Shown piece by piece: positions 44,164-52,300 of a DNA stretch of 58,722 bases (its first letter is position 1; the number at the start of each line of letters is the position of its first letter). A program made the position numbers and the translations under genes. The DNA lies in contig CAZFYZ010000007.1 of NCBI GenBank assembly GCA_964523735.1, positions 1 to 58,722 of the forward strand, given 5' to 3'. This stretch comes from CAZFYZ01 sp964523735. GTDB lineage: Bacteria > Armatimonadota > UBA5829. The notes under the pieces were generated by a model. It had not been told where the DNA came from, searched no databases, and saw only the letters and a program-made list of their open reading frames with translations.

Positions 44164-44526
44164 TTAGATCAAGAGGCGGAACTTCAGCGTCCCGCTCGAA
44201 GCAGATATGGCCTCCGCGACGACCTGGTCGCCTACGCCTACGCCTGCGGTGAGTTTGCCGCCTGCGGAAACCTTGAGATCGTCACCCGCGTTGATGTTGC
44301 CCTCGTAGACGTCGGTCTCATAAACACCGCCCATGCAGAAGACGCCGGGCATCTCGCCTGCCTTGTAATCCTTTATGAGGACGCCGAAGCTCTTTGCAGC
44401 CGGGTCAGTGTTGACGGCGAAGAGGTCGTTGCCAACCAGCTTCACGAACTGGCCGCACGACCCCGCGCTCTGCATGTATCCGTCGCCGTAAGCGAGCCCT
44501 CGATGATTTGGGTTGAGAAATGGCAC
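44164..44526 (-). CDS. Capsid decoration/stabilisation-like protein (DUF2190-like)
   Basis: 120 aa, GTG start at 44526 with GGAGG 6 nt upstream. Beta-barrel-like strands: CGQFVKLVGNDLFAVNTDPA, AKSFGVLIKDYKAGEMPGVF, GGVYETDVYEGNINAGDDLK, AGGKLTAGVGVGDQVVAEAI. Its size and its position just before the capsid resemble decoration proteins related to lambda gpD/DUF2190. It would clamp capsomers on the outer head surface. Confidence 0.6.
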   Translation of the reverse strand: MPFLNPNHRGLAYGDGYMQSAGSCGQFVKLVGNDLFAVNTDPAAKSFGVLIKDYKAGEMPGVFCMGGVYETDVYEGNINAGDDLKVSAGGKLTAGVGVGDQVVAEAISASSGTLKFRLLI

Positions 44527-44537
44527 GATGAACCTCC

Positions 44538-47500
44538 TTAGTTACTCTTGCCGGAACCCGCGAGACCAACCCGCTCACGGTAGGCAGTCATGAACCCGTC
44601 GCGGAGCTTGTCCTCGAGGGATACTTTCTTGTCGTCTACTTCCAGTGGGCGAACGTCCGCGTGGGAGCGCATCTGTCGATCCGCCGATGCCGAAGCGGAA
44701 TTCTCCTTCTCGCCAGCGCCCTTGTCATCGTCCTGCTTCGCAGCATTCGGACACTCAGACTTGGTCTGCACGGCCCTGTCATAAGCTGCCTCGGTAGCGG
44801 TGAATGCATCGTCGGAGAGCCCGGCGAGTCGGTTGATTTCCTGGTCCCTGTCCTCATCCGAGGCAAATGACATTCCAGCTTTTTCCAGCTTCTTCAGGAG
44901 CTTCTGCGCACGGGTCTTGTTGGCGGCTGCTTTGCTCTCCGCCTCCAACTCCTGGACCTGCTTTTGAAGCTCAAGCACCTGATTCTGAAGGTCTTTGTTC
45001 TCGGCCTCAAGCTCCTTTATGCGGGTCTTGTCATCGACCGCAGGCGCGGCCCCGCCGCCCGGGGCATCGCGTTTCTTCGCAGCCTCAAGCTGCTCTTCGT
45101 TGTCTTTCTGAATGTCGTCCACTGAGTTGCCTCCTGTGTTGTTACAACTGCATTGATTTGCCTCATGCGAGGCGACTTGTGTTATTCGCGCGTTTTCATC
45201 AGCGCCCTTGCGGTCCAAGAGTCCAAGGCCAGTGAATGTTACGCCGTGCAGGATTTCAAAGACGGGCTTGCCCTGATACTGCGCACCCTTGAACTTGCGG
45301 AGATGGACGCAGTAATCGTCTTTGCTGGTGACTCTCTTGCCGCAGATGGAGCACTCCCCGGTTTCATAGTCACACTCCATCGACACCTGGGTTATGATCC
45401 CGCGTTTCATGAGCTTGTAGGCCAGGGCGGCCGTGGGCGAATCGGTCGCATATAGCTCGCCCACGCACTCGACGCGCCCACCGGTTTCGTCTTCAACGAA
45501 GTCGGCCGCCATTATCCCGCCTACGATGTCAGTGAGTTCCTGGGAATGCTTGAGATCGATCTTCTTGTTGATAGCCGTGGTGTAGCGAGCCGCCAATTCG
45601 TCCGGGGTGAAATGGTCACCGTTTTTGTTGGTGCCCACGCGGCACATTATGAAGCTGAACTGCGGATCCCCCGCATTGGGGTTGAGGTCAACCGCTTCGG
45701 TTGAGAGTCCGTCTCTAACCTTGAGACTCACTTCCACGGGGATAGCTGTGTGGCAGTTTGAAGCACTAGCCGAGGCGATTGACCTTGGAGCCTGCCTGGA
45801 ACCCGATGCGATGAAAAGCAGTTCCCGCGCGTTCTTTCCTTCGCCGCCCTTGCCCATGACTATGCCGTATTCAACGTCCATGCCCTTGACCCGGACCTGA
45901 CCGAAGCGCTCAGCTAAGATGTCTTTGATCTCTTTCTCCGTTGGGAATGCACGGTCACGGTAGGACATGATCACGGTCTTGTATTTGCCGCGGGCTTCGG
46001 AGGCAAGGTTATCGATAAGGGATCGAATGGACTCCTTGTCATAGTGAGTGCGCGACTTGTAGCTTCGACGATTATCGTCGAGGAGTTCCTTATCCGCCCA
46101 GCGGTTCATTAGACCCTCGACGAAGTGCAGCGAGTACTCGTAGTCATTGTTCGAGAACTCAGTGATATACGGCGGGTCAAGATACAGCACATCCGCGCCG
46201 AACTTGCGCACGGCTTCGACCGCATCCCCTCGGAACACCTTGCATTCCTGTCCGCTATCGAAAACAAGCCGGTTAAGCTGGTTCGCGTAACGCTTGAAGC
46301 TCTCGACCATGCTGGAGATGGGAATGCTGGTGAGCTGGCTTTCTTTGAAACCACCAGCATACGCTCCCATCTCCGCTTCGGCATCTGTGCCGGATTCGCC
46401 CTTGAGATTGATCTTCGAGCGGTGGAACTGGCCGTAAAGGGCCTTTGCTTTCACAGTGTTACCGAGCGCCGCCAGCGCCAGGTCTTTCTTGTAGCCAGAG
46501 AGCTTCTGGATGTTTGCCCACACCTGCTCAAGCCAGGAGAGCACCTTCTTCGTGTAGTAATAACCGCTGAAGTTATCTACTATGAAGCTACCGGCATTGG
46601 GATTTGGCGCGAGTATTCGTTCAATATCTTCGTCTGAGAGCGTCTCATGAGAGTTCTCAACCACCGCCCGCGCGACGTGATACGGGAAGAGCAGGAGGTC
46701 GTTTGCTATGACCTTCAGCCCTTTACGCTTGAAGTGATATGCGACATTAGCCCCGCCGGAAAACGCGTCGACCACAGTCTTGGCATCCTTGGGAAGCTGG
46801 CGCTCGATCCAGCCGAGCATCACGTATTTGTTGCCCATGAAGCCCGTGACCTTGACCGGATCAGTTCCAGCCTGGCAGGAGAGCAGATCAAGGTCGCCAT
46901 CGAATGGCGAATCAGCCAGCGCCGCCAGGTTTTCATCGATGCGCGCGGTCACTTCCGGCGAGTGCCCATCCTCATCTGCCAGAGCGGATTTGCCGCCCTT
47001 GGTGCAGATAAACAGGCGCTCCATCGCAACCGAATTCTCGGAGTGCTTTGAGGAAATGTGATACTTGTGCTGCTGCGACTGCATTCGGCTGGACATGCCG
47101 CTTGCTGAGATGATGTCTTTCATCTCAGACTCGTTCGGGTAGGCATGGTCACGGTATGAGATGAGCCAGTTCGGAATGTGCTTCGCGCTCGCGAGAAACG
47201 TCGAGAAGAACTCGTTTGCATTCGCCTTGGTGACTGTCTTGTGTTCAGTCTGATAGTGTTTGGTCTTGGAATCCGTGACGAGCGTGAGCCCGTCCCAGTA
47301 GGTCATCAGACCCTCGACAAAGTGATAGCTCTTTTCGTAGTTGGTCGTGGAGAACTCGGTGGCGTAAGGCGGATCGAAATATGCCAGGTCGACCTTTGCC
47401 TCCGGCAGAACCTCATTGATGTCTTTGTTAAGGGCCTTACACTCTTTGCCGTTATCGAAGATGAGCGCATTGATGCGCGCGATGTTGTCGGCGAAACGCT

Positions 47501-48119
47501 CCCGGAACTCCTCGGGCGTGTCCTGTCGCTTTCCATAATCTGTGGATGAGGAGAAGTGACCAAAGCCGCCCTTGCCGGACATACAAGTTTTTCCGAGCGC
47601 AAAAAGAGCAATGTCCTTTTTGAAGCCCTCGAGCTTATCGGCGTTTGCGCGGATCTGGTCGATCACGCCATGCACGCCCTTAGCGAAGAAAATCCCTTTG
47701 AAGTTGTCTCGGACGAAGGTCCCAGCCTTTAGATTATCCGCTAAGAGAGCGGCAAGCTCGTCCTCGTCTATCCGGACGCTTGAGTTCTCAACAATTGCGC
47801 GCGCGGCGTGATAGCTATAGCGCAGCCGGTCGTTGGCGATGACCCGCAGGCCCTTAGTCTTGTACATGTAGGCCACAACGCCCGAGCCGGAGAACGCATC
47901 GATGACCGACCCGACATCCTCGGGCGTGTGCTTCCATATCCAGTCGATGAGCTTCTGCTTGGAGCCGATATAGTTGGTTATGTATTTCGGACGCTGGTCG
48001 GCTGGCAGTTCTTCAGTGACAAGCTCCGCAGCCTCGGCGAGAAGCTCGTCAAGGTGGCGCGATGCGTCCGTCTCCAGAAGAAAAGCAAGCCGATCATTGT
48101 CTGTGGCGAAAAGCTGCAT
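44538..48119 (-). CDS. Polyprotein: two adenine methyltransferases + head-maturation-protease-like domain + scaffold
   Basis: 1193 aa, four parts in one frame. Part 1 (about 45-375) and part 2 (about 425-770) are each a D12/Dam-type N6-adenine methyltransferase: YIGSKQKLIDWIW then DAFSGSG (74-80) and DPPY (249-252) in the first; FMGNKYVMLGWIER, DAFSGGA (451-457) and DPPY (648-651) in the second. They are clearly tandem duplicates. Part 3 (about 795-985) has GTNKNGDHFTPDELAA, DLKHSQE (His about 857) and IITQVSMECDY (Ser about 913), the His...Ser arrangement of prohead proteases, with a Cys cluster (CSICGKRV, DYCVHLRKF). Part 4 (about 1000-1180) is a heptad coiled coil (KELEAENKDLQNQVLELQKQ) typical of the scaffold. 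GGAGTGATTC precedes ATG. Position just before decoration and capsid is that of protease/scaffold. Confidence 0.8.
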   Translation of the reverse strand: MQLFATDNDRLAFLLETDASRHLDELLAEAAELVTEELPADQRPKYITNYIGSKQKLIDWIWKHTPEDVGSVIDAFSGSGVVAYMYKTKGLRVIANDRLRYSYHAARAIVENSSVRIDEDELAALLADNLKAGTFVRDNFKGIFFAKGVHGVIDQIRANADKLEGFKKDIALFALGKTCMSGKGGFGHFSSSTDYGKRQDTPEEFRERFADNIARINALIFDNGKECKALNKDINEVLPEAKVDLAYFDPPYATEFSTTNYEKSYHFVEGLMTYWDGLTLVTDSKTKHYQTEHKTVTKANANEFFSTFLASAKHIPNWLISYRDHAYPNESEMKDIISASGMSSRMQSQQHKYHISSKHSENSVAMERLFICTKGGKSALADEDGHSPEVTARIDENLAALADSPFDGDLDLLSCQAGTDPVKVTGFMGNKYVMLGWIERQLPKDAKTVVDAFSGGANVAYHFKRKGLKVIANDLLLFPYHVARAVVENSHETLSDEDIERILAPNPNAGSFIVDNFSGYYYTKKVLSWLEQVWANIQKLSGYKKDLALAALGNTVKAKALYGQFHRSKINLKGESGTDAEAEMGAYAGGFKESQLTSIPISSMVESFKRYANQLNRLVFDSGQECKVFRGDAVEAVRKFGADVLYLDPPYITEFSNNDYEYSLHFVEGLMNRWADKELLDDNRRSYKSRTHYDKESIRSLIDNLASEARGKYKTVIMSYRDRAFPTEKEIKDILAERFGQVRVKGMDVEYGIVMGKGGEGKNARELLFIASGSRQAPRSIASASASNCHTAIPVEVSLKVRDGLSTEAVDLNPNAGDPQFSFIMCRVGTNKNGDHFTPDELAARYTTAINKKIDLKHSQELTDIVGGIMAADFVEDETGGRVECVGELYATDSPTAALAYKLMKRGIITQVSMECDYETGECSICGKRVTSKDDYCVHLRKFKGAQYQGKPVFEILHGVTFTGLGLLDRKGADENARITQVASHEANQCSCNNTGGNSVDDIQKDNEEQLEAAKKRDAPGGGAAPAVDDKTRIKELEAENKDLQNQVLELQKQVQELEAESKAAANKTRAQKLLKKLEKAGMSFASDEDRDQEINRLAGLSDDAFTATEAAYDRAVQTKSECPNAAKQDDDKGAGEKENSASASADRQMRSHADVRPLEVDDKKVSLEDKLRDGFMTAYRERVGLAGSGKSN

Positions 48120-48359
48120 GAATCACTCCGACACTCTTGGGCGCTTATTGCACGGCCCTAATCAGTTAAATGCCAAGCTAATCCAAAGAGTGTCTGAAAC
48201 TCCGCCAGTGGAGGTATGTCGTGGCTCAACTGGGATGCAGAGCCGTCTATCAAGGTTGTCTTGGCCAAAGGGGGCTGGCAGGCTGACTCACACTTGCGTT
48301 CTTCTGGCGGAATGGATAATAGCACCCACAGATGCAAACAAGTGTAGGGGGACATTATC
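48120..48359. other. Intergenic, no supported gene
   Basis: Together with the adjacent pseudogene this is a roughly 430-bp break in an otherwise tight late operon. I see no clear promoter or terminator, but a fresh minus-strand promoter for the methyltransferase-scaffold gene would have to lie here or upstream. Confidence 0.4.
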
Positions 48360-48557
48360 ATGACAAGAGGCGCGCACCGGGAGGCCGCGGCACAGAACGC
48401 ACATCGGCTTATTGAGCACAAAGGCGGGATTGTCAGAATTGCTGAGGCAATATGAATGGGGATACGCCCGCAGGTATTCTATGAACTGCGGGCCAGCGCA
48501 GATATCACGGGGCGTATAGTGGTCGAGTGCGCGATCAGTGCGCAACTCGGACGCTAG
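48360..48557 (+). pseudogene. AbiEi-type antitoxin-like N-terminal fragment with in-frame TGA
   Basis: On the plus strand, opposite to the late genes, the frame from ATG 48360 reads AAAQNAHRLIEHKGGIVRIA then EAI-stop-MGIRPQVFYELRASADIT and stops at 48557. The G-G-I-x-R-x-x-E-A...GIxPxxxYxLR pattern is the winged-helix N-terminus of AbiEi-type antitoxins, in which the position of the TGA would carry a sense codon. GGGGGAC precedes the ATG. It is only about 65 codons, without the rest of the antitoxin or a toxin, so a relic. Confidence 0.4.
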
Positions 48558-48895
48558 CCACGATGGTCCGCGATCATTTGACAGACCACTTTGGCGCACT
48601 CCTCCGCCATCGCGTATTCCTCTGTCTCGACTATCTCGCCCCGCATCCCACGGTACGGCGACATCGTTTCCCGGTGATACTCCAAGAAGCCCTCCGGCAG
48701 GCTCTTGATGTCGTTCTCTACCAGCCGGTTGATGATCCAGTCTGCATCCTCCTGGAACTCGTCGTTTCCCGTCAGGTATTCTATCACTACATCCAGTCCC
48801 GGCCCGTGGCCCTGCACCCAGACGCCGACAGGCTCGTAGTGCGGGTTCGTCTCCCGGTCCCGGAGAGCATACTCAAGCATATACCTAAGCCGCAT
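48554..48895 (-). CDS. Small prophage protein, candidate partner of the MuF polyprotein
   Basis: 113 aa. MRLRYMLEYALRDRETNPHY, then VIEYLTGNDEFQEDADWIIN and ECAKVVCQMIADHRG. Acidic, soluble, no family recognised. Overlaps the 160-aa gene by 11 nt and is the second gene after the MuF polyprotein. In MuF toxin systems small genes directly downstream are often immunity proteins; that reading is inference here. It could equally be a minor head protein. Confidence 0.5.
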   Translation of the reverse strand: MRLRYMLEYALRDRETNPHYEPVGVWVQGHGPGLDVVIEYLTGNDEFQEDADWIINRLVENDIKSLPEGFLEYHRETMSPYRGMRGEIVETEEYAMAEECAKVVCQMIADHRG

Positions 48896-49361
48896 CCCAG
48901 TCCTCCGCTATCCGAATGTGCTCCTCAAGGATCTGCGCGTCGATGACCGCGAACTCGGCGGCATTCTCCAACTTATAGCGCTGCCACTTCCGCCAGGCAA
49001 CGACATAGTCGTGTTCGGTCGCATCCATGATGAGTTCGACGTGATACCTGCGGCCTCGGTCATCGTTAAGGTCGATGAGATAGGTGTCGTCCTGGCTCCA
49101 GTCGACCACCTTGATAGTGTGCGTGTATTGGTAGCCGTTGTTGTAGCCGACTGACTTGAACATAAGCCAGAAGTCAGTCTTGGTGATATTGCCCGCGGCA
49201 TCGAAATATGGTGCAACGCGTGTCACGACGAAGCTGTCGATAAGGCCAAAGGGCAGCGGCGTATCGTGACCCTCGTGCATTACCATGATGGAGCCCTCTT
49301 TATTGAACTCATCAAAGAACGCCTGCAGCCTCTGCTTTTCGCTCGCTATGAACTCTTTCAT
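48885..49361 (-). CDS. Acidic prophage protein after MuF polyprotein, possible immunity protein
   Basis: About 158 aa from ATG 49361 (a GTG two codons earlier, 49367, is possible; that start overlaps the MuF-gene stop). Sequence FIASEKQRLQAFFDEFNKEG, SVGYNNGYQYTHTIKVVDWS, DDRGRRYHVELIMDATEHDY is alpha/beta and acidic. No family recognised. It is the gene immediately downstream of the polyprotein and co-translated with it, the position expected of an immunity protein in polymorphic toxin loci. Function not shown. Confidence 0.55.
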   Translation of the reverse strand: MKEFIASEKQRLQAFFDEFNKEGSIMVMHEGHDTPLPFGLIDSFVVTRVAPYFDAAGNITKTDFWLMFKSVGYNNGYQYTHTIKVVDWSQDDTYLIDLNDDRGRRYHVELIMDATEHDYVVAWRKWQRYKLENAAEFAVIDAQILEEHIRIAEDWDAA

Positions 49362-49363
49362 AC

Positions 49364-52300
49364 TCACCTCACAAGAACAATATCTGCGACATTGCGACCA
49401 TCGGGCAGCACTGATACTCCGTGCTTCGTGAATACCGCGAGCACTTTGGTTCGCTCCGACTGGCTCGGAACCACTATGGCTTCCAGGTTGTCCAGAAGCG
49501 TCACGGAGTGCTTCAGGATGGTCTCATTGCTGGTGTTGCGCGCGTAGGTCTTCCATGTCTTAGGATCTGAGCCCCGGTGAGAGGCGACGTAATCGTCGGT
49601 CACCTTGCCGTAGGCATCGTGGTTGTAGCTTATCGCATCAGTCCGGCGCAGCAGGCGCTTCTTGAAGTAGAGCCCGTTCTCGGACGAGCCGCCAGAGAGT
49701 GGTGACTTCTTGATTCGCGTGAACACATAGGACGCGCCTCCGCTGCGCATGTCAGCCTGCGGCGACATTCCACCCGGCGCAATCCCGGAGCGAACCTTCT
49801 CCACAGTGCTTACCAGCGCGCCATTATTCTCAAGGACGGTATCGAGGAAGCTCGACATCGAGCCGGAGTTCGTCAGATTGTGGTGCAGGCTGTATCCGGC
49901 CATCTCTTTCTCAAGCTGTTCGTCGGAGATGTCGAAGCGATACTGGTATCTGTAGCCTCCGCCGATCTTCCTGTCCTTGAAACCCAACTGATACTCCCCG
50001 ATTGGATCATAGCCAGGCAGTTTCGTGATGTCGGAGACACCGAGGCGCTTTGCCCAGAATCCGCGCATGGCCTGGATGCGTTCGGCCTTGGTGGCGCTCC
50101 TTGCGTCAAGGTCGGAGACTAGCTTCGTGTATTCCGGCTCGCGGTCGGCCTTGGTGATGTAGGCTTGCTTTGTGAGATACATTATCTCCGCGTCATCGGA
50201 GGTGGCGATATTGGCTTTGACTCCCAGCTTCTCCATGTGCTCAAGCGCCCTGTCCAGGCTCTTCGCGTCGGGTCGCTCTGGAAGAGATATCTCAAGCTCG
50301 CCGCTATGCGCATAGAGGTTCTTTGATCCCCAGGGTCTATAGGTCGCCCGGATGCCGTCGCCAAAGTCTATCTCATACTGTTCGCCGTCGGGCATTGGAT
50401 GGCCATTGAAGAGCGTGGTCGTGGTGGCGGATTCACTTTCCACTGCAAGCTCGCCCTTTGACAGACTCCGCTTCTCCATCACGGCCTTGGTCTTTCTGAC
50501 CGTGAAGTCTGTGGCTTTGTCCCTCTGTTTGGCTGGCACACTCTTCCTGAGATACGCCTCGAACTTCTCCTGGAGAGGAGTCTTATCCCTTACGGCCTGC
50601 TGGGTTCTCTCCAGCCAGCCGATGTAGGTTTCGGCCATCTGCCGCACCTCGGTATCGTCGGACTTGGCGAGCTTTCTGAGTTCGACCAGATGCTTTTCGG
50701 CCTTGTCCAGAGTCGACTGGTTGTAACTTCCGTCCCCCGCGTGATGATTCACTGTCTTCACCGCCGCGAGGATGTCGGATGCGAAGCTGTCTTCATCAAG
50801 AGGCTCCCCGACCTTGGGCGCGCTCACCTGTCTATCGGCTTTGCGAAGCGCGGGAAGTATCTTCGCTTCTGCTTCGGGCCGGAGCTTCATCTTCACGATT
50901 GTGTGAGTCTGGCCCTTGGCCGTCTCGGCGAAGACCAGAGCGTTCTGGTCCTCGATGTCGTTCTCATCGATTGGCAGAGCCTTTCCCTGCCAGCCCAGTA
51001 TCCGCGCCTCCTCGATGATCTGTTCCTCCGCTTTCCCGATCCGTCCCACAACCCGAGCCTGGGCTGCATCCTCGAATCGGAAATCTGGCCTACCGAGCAC
51101 GTCCGAGTAGAACCCCTCGAAGTCGCTGCGCAGGCCGTGTTTCCTGGCGAGCGCCAGATCATAGAATGCTTTCCTCTGAGCTGGGCTCTTGGCGAACCTG
51201 CCCTCCACATACGGACGCAGCATCGCCAGGTAGTCATCGTCGGATATCTTCTCGACCTCGCGAATGTAGCGCAGCGTCACTGATGGATCTACCGCCACCT
51301 TGCCCTGCTTCGCCGCGCGAAAGAGCGTGTTGTAGAATGGCTCGCTTTCCCCGCAGGCTGCATTGGGATGGTAGTCAACAGATAGCTTGTCCGAGCCGAG
51401 GAACTTGAAAAGCTGTCCCTTGTCGATACCGTAGACTTTTCCATTTTTCGCGCGCAGGAACTGCTTAGCGTGTCCGTCGTGATTTGAGATAAGCCAGTCC
51501 ACGACGTGCTCGCGCTGAACCTGGGCTATCTCGTCGGCGGATAGCTCGGTGACATCAAGGCCGGAGAAGTCATACTTGGCCGCGAGGTCATTCCGCCATT
51601 TCTGTATGGACCCGGTGCGACCATTGAGACGAATCGTCCTGACTTCGATGGCTTCCGGATCGATGAGGCGGCCTATCTTATACGCGGCCTCCTCGCCTTG
51701 GGCGATAAAGTCATCCGATGCCTTACCGACCGGCTTGAACATCCACTTGTGCCCGTCGGCGTCAGTCCAGAACTCTTTTTCGTGAGCGCCGCCGACGCTT
51801 GCTTTGCCCTCATATTTGAAGCTTTCGGACTTACCGTGTGCGGCCCAGGCGGTATCGGCGTCATCGAACTCGCTACCTTTCTTTGCGAATGTGTTCGTGG
51901 TCGCGGTTGTGACGCTCTCGCTGACAGGCTCTGGCTGTGTCTTCGGCACTGAATGCTTGGCCACTGGCTGAGCCGCTTTGCCGGGCTTCGCCAGATGCTT
52001 CTCGGCCCACTTGGCATGCTTTGCTTCAATGCTGGCCTTGGACGCCGCGATCTTCGCCGTGTCCGTTTCGGTGAACAGGGTAGCGAGTTCATCTTTCGAG
52101 GCCCACTGCCAGTGCGCGACCTTCGTCTGTTTTGCCAGATCCTTAAGCTCGCCGGACTTCATCCCCCCGATCTGCTGGGCGAACGTAAGCTTCTTCACCG
52201 CTATCTCCTTCGCGTGCTGCTCGATAACTGTGACAGGCAGACCCGAGTCCTTTGCCAGTTCGCTTTCGGCTGCTTTCACGGAGTCGAGGAAAGATGAGTA

